A stretch of DNA of 15,168 nt, from NCBI GenBank assembly GCA_002368715.1, contig DFEO01000117.1, positions 1 through 15,168 on the forward strand, in the 5' to 3' direction. The position numbers and the translations under genes were made by a program. The notes below the pieces were generated by a model. The model was not told the DNA's origin. It did not search any database and saw only the letters and a list, made by a program, of their open reading frames with translations. The stretch comes from Ruminococcus sp. UBA3800. Its GTDB lineage: Bacteria > Bacillota > Clostridia > Oscillospirales > Ruminococcaceae. Of the stretch, positions 1 to 6,168 are shown piece after piece. Positions within the stretch are counted from its first letter, which is position 1. Each line of letters starts with the position of its first letter.

Positions 1-23
1 TCTAACTTTTTGGGGTCAGTTCA
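1..23. mobile_element. Probable terminal inverted repeat of an IS3-family-like insertion sequence (element lies off the left edge)
   Basis: Read on the minus strand from position 23, the sequence begins TGAACTGACCCCAAAAAG. It has the TG start and CCCCAAAAAG core that I recall from ends of IS3-family (IS150-like) elements in Firmicutes. Only the tip is in the window, with no transposase, so the family assignment rests on pattern memory. The element would extend leftward from base 23. Confidence 0.4.
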
Positions 24-139
24 GAACCTAGTGGGTTTCTTTGTTTTTCTTTGTTTTATAAACGTTCCCTCATTGAAAGCCACAGCAAAATGAGAGTCAC
101 CGAGAAACAAAACCGATAGTTCGTTCTCTGTACTGAACG

Positions 140-211
140 TCAAAGCCGTGCGGCGAGCACATCATTTGTTGTTTATCAAAGCCGTGCGGCGAGCACATCA
201 TTTATTGTTGT
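140..211. repeat. 36-bp tandem duplication spanning the 3' end of the signal-peptidase-like gene
   Basis: Two copies start at 140 and 176, with 28 identical bases (140-167 and 176-203). They are followed by GTTGTTTAT in the first and ATTGTTGTTTAT in the second. The right copy contains the real stop codon (198-200) and last codons of the minus-strand gene. The left copy is a displaced duplicate of that end, one Asn codon shorter. The unit includes GTGC-GGCGA-GCAC, which could form a small hairpin. Confidence 0.75.
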
Positions 212-1289
212 TTATCTGATCCTTGAGCTTCTGCTGCTCCTGCTCCATAAGCTTCATCAGGTCCTCGAGCGACTGGGATGCGTTTGTCGATGTGCCGCTC
301 TGTGCCTGAGTTCTGGGAGCTGCTGTCCTTGCTCTCGATGCCGTTGTTCTGTGTCTGCGTCTTGCGGCAGGTCTTCTTGCCGGCGCCGAAACATCAAGTC
401 TGAGGTCGCTGTCGTCCGAAAGAGCGTTCGTGCTGAAATTGGTCACAGGCTCTGCGGCAGGCTGTACGGGCTCGGGTCTTGTGTATGCGGGCTCGGGCTC
501 CTTGACAGGCTCGGGCTGCTGATAACTGTTCTGTACCTGCTGTACCGGCTGAGCGTTCTGCTGTGCAAATGCCTGCTGCTCGGCAGCTGCCTGCTCCTCG
601 TGTCTGCGGTGCTGAGCTATCTGCTCGCCCTCGTTCTGACCGCCGAACAGGAAATCATCAAGGCTGACGTTCTCGCTCTTGTCGTCCCTTTCAAACGCCT
701 CGTCCTCATCCTCGTCGTCGTCTTCCTCATAGGAGCCGCCTGTTGCTATCGCAATGATTAGCTCGAGAACTATCATAAGGAAAAGCGGAACTGCCAGACA
801 AACGATAAAGCCGAACTTGGAAATAACGAAATTGAGCACCTTTCCGGCTGTCATATAATAGCTGGAGGCTATACCCACGATGTTCTTTGCCTTAACGGTG
901 TACTGCTTCTGGGGGTCGTTCTCCTGATAAATGGTGTAATTTACACCTGTCTTGTCCTCTGTCTGGGTTATCTCTGCAAGTCTGAACACGCTCGTTCCTA
1001 TGCCGGGAACGTTCTCGCAAACGACCGCATCACCTATCTTGTCAACGCTGGGCGTCATATTCGATGCTATGACGAGCGACCCCTGGGGAACGCTGTCGCC
1101 CATAGCGGACGAATCCATAAGATAGAGGCTGTATCCTGCTATGCTGGGGGTAACGTCCTTGTTCTTGAAAACACGGCCTATGCCGAAAAGCACCAGAGCT
1201 TCAAGAATGATGAACACAAGAAAGAAGATAAAGACGTTCTTTCCTGCCGAAGATTTCTGCTTGGTAGTACTGCTCATAAGAATAAACAT
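198..1289 (-). CDS. SipW-type signal peptidase I homologue, catalytically degenerate, with a long low-complexity cytoplasmic tail
   Basis: A 363-residue membrane protein of the S26 signal peptidase fold, ER/SipW type. Visible parts are TM1 at about 19-38, the peptidase-like core at about 52-145, and TM2 at about 160-182. An Asp/Glu run (187-200), a Gln/Pro/Glu-rich stretch, an Arg/Ala-rich stretch and a helical C-terminus follow. The family motif S-G-S-M-E-P reads S60-S-A-M-G-D, so Ala62 replaces the catalytic Ser. The V-x-H-R motif reads V101-F-R, so Phe replaces the catalytic His. The fold is kept (GS-L-V-I, IGDAVV, Y-x-x-END-P, NIVG), so binding without cleavage is the likely role (inference). 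The 363-residue length is roughly double that of SipW because of the tail. AAGGAAGG lies just before Met1; Met5 (ATG at 1275-1277) is an alternative start. No TasA or camelysin substrate gene is nearby. Confidence 0.8.
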   Translation of the reverse strand: MFILMSSTTKQKSSAGKNVFIFFLVFIILEALVLFGIGRVFKNKDVTPSIAGYSLYLMDSSAMGDSVPQGSLVIASNMTPSVDKIGDAVVCENVPGIGTSVFRLAEITQTEDKTGVNYTIYQENDPQKQYTVKAKNIVGIASSYYMTAGKVLNFVISKFGFIVCLAVPLFLMIVLELIIAIATGGSYEEDDDEDEDEAFERDDKSENVSLDDFLFGGQNEGEQIAQHRRHEEQAAAEQQAFAQQNAQPVQQVQNSYQQPEPVKEPEPAYTRPEPVQPAAEPVTNFSTNALSDDSDLRLDVSAPARRPAARRRHRTTASRARTAAPRTQAQSGTSTNASQSLEDLMKLMEQEQQKLKDQINNNK

Positions 1290-1318
1290 TCCTTCCTTAT
1301 TTTATGTGACTAACAACT

Positions 1319-1347
1319 AGTATAACACAAAACAACTGAAATTTCAA
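1319..1347 (-). promoter_or_regulatory. Sigma-A promoter of the signal-peptidase-like gene
   Basis: On the minus strand, TTGAAA (1342-1347) is followed after exactly 17 bp by TATACT (1319-1324). This lies about 30 bp upstream of the start codon and fits transcription of the downstream gene alone. Confidence 0.75.
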
Positions 1348-1379
1348 CACATTTTATACTTTTTTTACAATAGACCGCA

Positions 1380-2615
1380 TCATCTGAAGAACACTGTCAG
1401 TGTACAGAAGCTGTCGTTCTTTGCAAAGGCGAACTCATTTGAAGACCAGCCCGAGCCTGTCTGCGATACCGCATCGTAAAGGATGCTGTAAATAGCGGCG
1501 CCTGCTCCCGAATGATCCTCGAAGATCTCGCTTATCGCCTGATTATAAAGGTCGGTATCCGCACACTTTATCCTTGCGGCATAGTCGCCGTCCGCCATCG
1601 AGGACAGCACCGCATAGCTCATAACGTCATAAGCCGACGTAGTTCCGTCATAATAGAAGCCCGTCCTGCGGTAATAATTGAGGTCATCGCTGTCGCACAC
1701 GGGAAAATCCGCAAAGCGGTTCTTGTCTGCCGCATGGCTTGCACCGATCTCCTCATCCGTCAGCCCGAAAAAGTCATATCTTCTGTAAGGCGAGCCTGTC
1801 ATCGTTATCGGGTCGTCCCAGGTGACATCAAAGTTTGCCCACACGCCGTCGACCTTTATCTTGTTCCAGATATGCGGCTGCGGTCCCGACTCGTCCGTAG
1901 CGTAACCGCTTACGCAGATACACTCGATATCCTCCCGTGTACACAGCAGCTGCATTGCCTTTGCATAGCCTTCGCACACCGCCTGACCCTCCACCAGACA
2001 TCCGTAAGCCGAATGCGGCGAAAGGCCTGCCTCGTTGTAACGGCAGATATCTATTATCTTGTCGTGGAAGAAAAGCACCTTTTTATAATCCGACCAACCG
2101 TCGTTGACTTCACTGCATATCTCGTCGAGCTTCTCATCGAGAAGCTCTCTTTCCTGTTCGGCCTGCTGCTTTGTCTTTGTATAATTGAGTGAGAGTGAGG
2201 TTATCTGTTCGTTCTGGTCAACACTTATCGTATACTCCTGTCCGATGTAGTCGATATAAGGCATCTGTGAGAGAACGATGCTTATAAAGTCGTTGATATC
2301 GGAACGTCCGATGATGCTGCCGTCGATATTTATATGCTCCTGAAAATCCGTTATCCCCTCTATCACCCTGCAAAGCTGACGCTGCTGGTCCTTGCTCATA
2401 TTGCCCGTAACATAAGCTGCGGTCTTTGGGATATTGAAGGACTCTTCGGGCTCGCTGTGCCCGTTCTGAGCCTTTTCGACCTTTTCGGCGGCCTTGTGTG
2501 TGCCGACCGTGACCTTTTCCTCATAAGGCGCCTGCTGTGCGTCCATGCAGCCGCAAAGCAGCATGGCAGCTATCGCCGAACAAAGAAGAGATCTCTTAAT
2601 AAATGTTCCTCTCAC
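1380..2615 (-). CDS. Transglutaminase-like superfamily lipoprotein
   Basis: A 411-residue exported lipoprotein with a transglutaminase-like (papain-fold) core. The N-terminus is a short basic region, a hydrophobic segment and an L-C-G-C lipobox with the lipid-anchored Cys at 23. The core holds the expected triad: Cys214 in GQAVCEGYA, His248 in PHIWNKI and Asp263 in NFDVTWDDP. Proteins of this type act at the cell surface as proteases, amidases or crosslinking enzymes; the substrate is not evident. A charged, low-complexity linker (about 30-60) separates anchor and folded part. I chose the GTG at 2613-2615 because GAGGG lies 8 nt upstream. A GTG at 2628-2630 and an ATT at 2598-2600, which sits 6 nt after AGAGGA and would give a textbook signal peptide, are alternatives. 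No hairpin terminator is visible after the stop. The gene may be read from the corC promoter, 198 bp behind that gene. Confidence 0.85.
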   Translation of the reverse strand: MRGTFIKRSLLCSAIAAMLLCGCMDAQQAPYEEKVTVGTHKAAEKVEKAQNGHSEPEESFNIPKTAAYVTGNMSKDQQRQLCRVIEGITDFQEHINIDGSIIGRSDINDFISIVLSQMPYIDYIGQEYTISVDQNEQITSLSLNYTKTKQQAEQERELLDEKLDEICSEVNDGWSDYKKVLFFHDKIIDICRYNEAGLSPHSAYGCLVEGQAVCEGYAKAMQLLCTREDIECICVSGYATDESGPQPHIWNKIKVDGVWANFDVTWDDPITMTGSPYRRYDFFGLTDEEIGASHAADKNRFADFPVCDSDDLNYYRRTGFYYDGTTSAYDVMSYAVLSSMADGDYAARIKCADTDLYNQAISEIFEDHSGAGAAIYSILYDAVSQTGSGWSSNEFAFAKNDSFCTLTVFFR

Positions 2616-2699
2616 CTTAAATACCCTCACTGAAAGATCTGTGTTTATCTCCTTATATGTTCATTTGCTTGTCACACCACGTTTTGCCTTAAAGCCCTC

Positions 2700-2796
2700 G
2701 CTTTGCTGTGTGTATTCGCACACAGCAAGCCCAGAGAGATGATGGGGGAGGACTTTGCCCCGGACCCCGTTATCTCAGCATTTTTACAGGTGTAAA
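2700..2796. repeat. Intergenic hairpins, possible dispersed repeat
   Basis: GCTGTGTG (2705-2712) and CACACAGC (2719-2726) form a perfect 8-bp stem with a 6-nt loop, extendable by GCTT/AAGC with one bulged T. Next to it is a GC-rich stretch (GGGGGAGGAC...GCCCCGGACCCC) that can also fold. No U-run follows on either strand, so neither is a normal terminator. The sequence resembles the GC-rich intergenic repeats common in Oscillospiraceae (from memory). Confidence 0.4.
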
Positions 2797-2813
2797 GTTA
2801 TGAACATATCGTT

Positions 2814-3677
2814 TTACTGTCCGCTCTTTTTTTCTGCTCTCAGGCGGACTATCTTTTTATCCCTGACCTCAAGGATACGGAAGATAACGTTCTCCCATTC
2901 AAGCTGCGCTCTTTCGCCGTCCTCGGGGATATGCCCCAGCAGGTCGGTGACAAAGCCGCCTATCGTATCGTATCCGGCATCGCTTTTTAGCCCCAGCCGC
3001 TCCAGAACGTCCTCGCACCCGGCGCTCCCCAGGATATCGAGCGTGCCGTCTTCGTTCTGCTCTATCTCCTCGGTCTCGTCGTCATATTCGTCCTGAATGC
3101 TGCCGACTATCGTTTCAAGCAGGTCCTCCATCGTGATGATGCCTGCCGTTCCGCCGTAATCATCAACGACCACAGCTATCTGCACCCTTTCACGGGTGAA
3201 CTGCTCGAAAAGCTCGCCGCATTTGTTGCTTTCGGGAACGAACATTATATCCCTCATAAAGGTGCTCACCGGCGCATCCTTGTCGGAGCCGTCCAGCACC
3301 AGCCTGAGCAGGTCCTTTGCAAAGACCACGCCGCAGATATTGTCATTGTTCCCATGAAAAACGGGGATCCTTGAAAAGCCCTCATCAAGTATCAGTCTGA
3401 CAGCCTCTGTAACAGGCTGTGTATCCTCGATAGCCGTCATTTCGGTGCGGTGTGTCATCACCTCTCTTACCTCTATGTCGTCAAAATCGAAGATATTCTC
3501 TATCATCTGAGCCTGGCTCTCCTCGATAGCGCCTCTTTCTCCGACCTCATTGACCATAAGCATGATCTCTTCCTCGGTCACGGCGGCACGTTTTTCGGGG
3601 TCTCTTACCCCCATCAGCCTGAGCCCTGCTCTTAAAAAGAATCTTCCTAGACTTCGGTTAGGTCCGTCCTGGTCCAT
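2814..3677 (-). CDS. CorC/HlyC-family CBS-pair protein without a DUF21 membrane domain
   Basis: A 287-residue protein with a linker containing EEEIMLMVNE...GAIEESQAQMIENIFDFDD (about 34-67), two CBS domains (about 73-128 and 135-192; second-domain signature VDDYGGTAGIITMEDLLE) and a CorC_HlyC C-terminal domain (about 208-285). Relatives act with or in magnesium/cobalt efflux, and their CBS pairs bind adenine nucleotides. Gram-positive members usually carry an N-terminal DUF21 transmembrane domain and reach about 430 residues. Here translation begins just before the linker, with a short amphipathic stretch, so the protein resembles the soluble CorC/YbeX form. The start follows AGGGGAAGG closely and a strong promoter precedes it, so this is not a simple edge or frameshift loss. 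What partner brings it to the membrane is unknown. Confidence 0.88.
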   Translation of the reverse strand: MDQDGPNRSLGRFFLRAGLRLMGVRDPEKRAAVTEEEIMLMVNEVGERGAIEESQAQMIENIFDFDDIEVREVMTHRTEMTAIEDTQPVTEAVRLILDEGFSRIPVFHGNNDNICGVVFAKDLLRLVLDGSDKDAPVSTFMRDIMFVPESNKCGELFEQFTRERVQIAVVVDDYGGTAGIITMEDLLETIVGSIQDEYDDETEEIEQNEDGTLDILGSAGCEDVLERLGLKSDAGYDTIGGFVTDLLGHIPEDGERAQLEWENVIFRILEVRDKKIVRLRAEKKSGQ

Positions 3678-3730
3678 TTCCTTCCCCTTTCAGGTAAAAC
3701 AACAAATTATACAAATAATTACCCATATTT

Positions 3731-3759
3731 ATTCTACACGAATCGCCACGGTTTGTCAA
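3731..3759 (-). promoter_or_regulatory. Consensus sigma-A promoter of the CorC-like gene
   Basis: On the minus strand, TTGACA (3754-3759), a 17-bp spacer and TAGAAT (3731-3736) precede the CorC-like start by about 55 bp. It diverges from the plus-strand promoter at 3864. Confidence 0.85.
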
Positions 3760-3863
3760 TACAATTTTAAATAATTTTTGACTTTTTTATCACCTGACTT
3801 TATATTATCTCCATTATCCGCAGGCGGCAGCTGAGTGAGCTTTTTAAAAGCTGTTTTTTCCTG

Positions 3864-3893
3864 TTGACACCATGCCCCTCATTATGATATAAT
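3864..3893 (+). promoter_or_regulatory. Near-perfect sigma-A promoter of the zinc-ribbon peptide gene
   Basis: TTGACA (3864-3869), an 18-bp spacer and TATAAT (3888-3893). Both hexamers are consensus, predicting strong transcription starting near 3900. Confidence 0.85.
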
Positions 3894-3899
3894 GTGTAT

Positions 3900-4040
3900 A
3901 GAGGCAGGTTTAGCCTGAAAAAACCGGTGCGGCAATGGTTGCTTGTAAATATTTTATGAACAGTTGCCATCTGTCCTGCTCCCATCGTATACATAAACGA
4001 AAGCAAAAAAGGAAACAAAGTCTTTCAGGGAGTGATCAGT
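3900..4040 (+). promoter_or_regulatory. Long 5' leader of the peptide mRNA, function unknown
   Basis: About 140 nt separate the predicted transcription start from the start codon. It holds the small hairpin CAGG-TTTAG-CCTG (3905-3917) and paired segments GGCAA/TTGCC further on. The 12-mer AACCGGTGCGGC (3922-3933) recurs exactly in the 5' arm of the gene's terminator (4355-4366). I could not match it to a known riboswitch class. The leader could be a folded control region or merely untranslated RNA. Confidence 0.4.
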
Positions 4041-4316
4041 ATGATGAAAAAAATCAGAAATGAAGTAAGGAATGAGGTCGATGAGATGATAAAGATCAAT
4101 GATCTTGAGAATGTAAACGGCGGAGGCGGCTCCTCCGGCTCTATGGTGCTTTATATGCAGATAGTAGCAAAGATCACGGGCAAAAAGTGTCCCGGATGCA
4201 ATCATGCGTTCCGTCAGCTTTCAAATCTGAATGCCACTGACTACAAGGAGCTTGGCAACGCAAGGGTAAGATGCCCGAGCTGCCACAGGTATTATGCCTG
4301 GACACAGTTCAAGTGA
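4041..4316 (+). CDS. Small double-glycine-leader peptide with C-terminal four-cysteine zinc-ribbon-like module
   Basis: A 91-residue protein, not recognised as a named family. Residues 1-28 look like a double-glycine export leader: charged helix, then I17...D21-L22...V25-N26-G27-G28, matching hydrophobic -12, acidic -8, Leu -7, Val -4 and GG at -2/-1. Cleavage would leave a 63-residue mature peptide starting with Gly/Ser. The mature part has a short hydrophobic stretch (35-45), then C50-P-G-C53 and C78-P-S-C81-H, two CxxC knuckles expected to bind zinc. The start is ATG 4041, 8 nt after AGGGAG; an in-frame GTG at 4032 is too close to that site. It has its own strong promoter and terminator, and no C39-peptidase ABC transporter is in the window. 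It may be a bacteriocin-like or signalling peptide, or an intracellular zinc-ribbon protein whose leader match is coincidental. Export is inferred. Confidence 0.75.
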   Translation: MMKKIRNEVRNEVDEMIKINDLENVNGGGGSSGSMVLYMQIVAKITGKKCPGCNHAFRQLSNLNATDYKELGNARVRCPSCHRYYAWTQFK

Positions 4317-4354
4317 TGAGACCTTTATGAGCCAGCGGACAACTGACCACAAAG

Positions 4355-4397
4355 AACCGGTGCGGCTTTCCTTATCGGAGAGAGCGCCGGTTTTTTT
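4355..4397 (+). terminator. Rho-independent terminator of the peptide gene
   Basis: AACCGGTGC (4355-4363) pairs with GCGCCGGTT (4384-4392) as a 9-bp stem with one G-U pair. The loop is 20 nt and the T-run is 7 long. It lies 38 bp after the stop codon. Confidence 0.85.
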
Positions 4398-4444
4398 GTG
4401 TGCGCATAATTTGCATAATGTGACCGGGCATATTAAACAGGCGC

Positions 4445-4473
4445 TTGCAATCGGAAGAAAAATGTGCTATAAT
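4445..4473 (+). promoter_or_regulatory. Sigma-A promoter of prfC, extended -10 type
   Basis: TTGCAA (4445-4450), a 17-bp spacer and TATAAT (4468-4473) preceded by TG-C. The untranslated leader is about 65 nt. It contains the small hairpin CCCTGC/GCAGGG before the ribosome binding site. Confidence 0.8.
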
Positions 4474-4544
4474 CATTTAGTAACATGGATGACCCTGCTC
4501 TTTTGACGCAGGGCGCCGATATCAACGGATCTGGAGGACGGTTT

Positions 4545-6152
4545 ATGTCAACACTTGAAGAAGAGATAAAAAGAAGGCGCACCTTTGCGATAATATCTCA
4601 CCCCGACGCAGGTAAGACAACACTGACGGAGAAATTCCTGCTTTACGGCGGAGCTATCGCTCAGGCAGGTGCTGTTAAAGGAAAAAAGAGCGCAAGACAC
4701 GCTACCTCGGACTGGATGGAGATCGAAAAGCAGAGAGGTATCTCGGTAACGTCTTCGGTCATGCAGTTTCAGTATAACAACTACTGCATAAACATCCTGG
4801 ATACGCCCGGACATCAGGACTTTTCGGAGGACACCTACCGCACGCTCATGGCGGCGGATTCGGCGGTGATGGTGATAGATGCCTCGAAGGGTGTCGAGAA
4901 CCAGACAAGAAAGCTTTTCAAAGTCTGCGTTATGCGCCATATACCTATTTTTACGTTTATAAACAAGATGGACAGAGATTCGAGAAACCCATTTGACCTT
5001 ATGGAGCAGATAGAGTCGGAGCTGGGCATACAGACCTATCCCGTGAACTGGCCTATCGGCTCGGGCAAGGATTTCAAGGGTGTGTATGTGCGTGACAAGG
5101 GGAGCATAATCTCGTTTATCCCCGATTCGGAAATGGCTTTCGGAAAGCATAAGATAGCTATGCAGGAGGTAAGCCTTGATGACCCGGCGCTTGATGATGT
5201 GCTGGGGCAGCAGCTGCACGAAACACTTAGCGAGGATATAGAGCTGCTTGACGGAGCAAGCTATGAGTTTGACCTTGAAAAGGTGAGAAGGGGAGAGCTT
5301 TCGCCTGTGTTCTTCGGGTCGGCGCTGACTAATTTCGGCGTTGAGCCGTTTTTGGAAAACTTTCTGGAGATGACCACATCTCCTACCGCAAGAAACTCCA
5401 CATCAGGCCTTATCGACCCGTTTGACCCCGAGTTTTCCGCCTTCGTTTTCAAGATACAGGCCAATATGAACAAGGCGCACCGTGACAGGCTCACCTTTAT
5501 GAGGGTGTGCTCGGGCAAGTTTGACAAGGAAATGGATGTGTACCACGTTCAGAGTGGAAAGAAGATGCGCCTTTCTCAGCCGCAGCAGATGATGGCTTCC
5601 GAGAGGGAGATCATCGACGAAGCTTATGCGGGCGATATAATCGGTGTGTTCGACCCCGGCATCTTCTCGATAGGCGACACTGTATGCTCGCCCAAGAACA
5701 GCTTTGAGTTTGAGTCGATACCGACGTTTGCGCCCGAGCATTTTATGAGGGTGAGACAGAAGGACACGCTCAAGAGAAAACAGTTTGTGAAGGGGATAAC
5801 GCAGATCGCTCAGGAGGGCGCTATCCAGATCTTCCAGGAGCCCGACACGGGTATGGAGGAGGCTATCGTCGGCGTTGTCGGCGTGCTCCAGCTCGAGGTG
5901 TTCGAGTACAGGATGAAAAACGAGTATAATGTGGAGCTTTTCAAGGAGGGTCTGCCTTATTCGTATATACGCTGGATAGAGAATAAGGATATCGACCCGA
6001 AGAGCCTGAAGCTTTCGAGCGACACCAAGCTGGTGGTGGACTTCAGAGGCAACTACCTGCTGCTGTTCTCGAGCGAATGGAATATAAGGTGGGCGCTTGA
6101 AAAGAACGAGGGGCTCGAGCTTTCCGAGTTCAACAGGGGAGCGCTCCAGTAA
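4545..6152 (+). CDS. prfC: Peptide chain release factor 3
   Basis: A 535-residue translational GTPase that removes RF1/RF2 from the ribosome after stop-codon hydrolysis. The length fits the family (about 530). The G-domain motifs are intact: P-loop HPDAGKTT (19-26), switch I RGISVTSS (64-71), DTPGH (86-90) and NKMD (140-143). The RF3-typical Arg/Lys-rich N-terminus is followed by the domain II and III sequence of the family up to the C-terminus. The start is ATG 4545, 6 nt after GGAGGA at 4533-4538; an upstream in-frame ATG at 4485 would add 20 residues unlike RF3 and has no ribosome binding site. An SGNH-hydrolase gene starts 16 bp after the stop and is probably co-transcribed. No irregularity was seen. 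Confidence 0.97.
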   Translation: MSTLEEEIKRRRTFAIISHPDAGKTTLTEKFLLYGGAIAQAGAVKGKKSARHATSDWMEIEKQRGISVTSSVMQFQYNNYCINILDTPGHQDFSEDTYRTLMAADSAVMVIDASKGVENQTRKLFKVCVMRHIPIFTFINKMDRDSRNPFDLMEQIESELGIQTYPVNWPIGSGKDFKGVYVRDKGSIISFIPDSEMAFGKHKIAMQEVSLDDPALDDVLGQQLHETLSEDIELLDGASYEFDLEKVRRGELSPVFFGSALTNFGVEPFLENFLEMTTSPTARNSTSGLIDPFDPEFSAFVFKIQANMNKAHRDRLTFMRVCSGKFDKEMDVYHVQSGKKMRLSQPQQMMASEREIIDEAYAGDIIGVFDPGIFSIGDTVCSPKNSFEFESIPTFAPEHFMRVRQKDTLKRKQFVKGITQIAQEGAIQIFQEPDTGMEEAIVGVVGVLQLEVFEYRMKNEYNVELFKEGLPYSYIRWIENKDIDPKSLKLSSDTKLVVDFRGNYLLLFSSEWNIRWALEKNEGLELSEFNRGALQ

Positions 6153-6168
6153 AGAGGTGGTTTTTTAT

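Noticed and set aside
1512..2192. Plus-strand frame opposite the transglutaminase-like gene
   Set aside because: No domain or start signal; the minus-strand catalytic triad is clear.
3838..3858. Hairpin AGCTTT-TTA-AAAGCT followed by GTTTTTTC as a terminator
   Set aside because: The stem is short and almost all A-T, and no plus-strand gene ends upstream of it.
3900..4040. Cyclic-di-GMP or other known riboswitch in the peptide leader
   Set aside because: GAAA and CAAA fragments occur, but the ordered conserved motifs and paired helices of known classes could not be placed.
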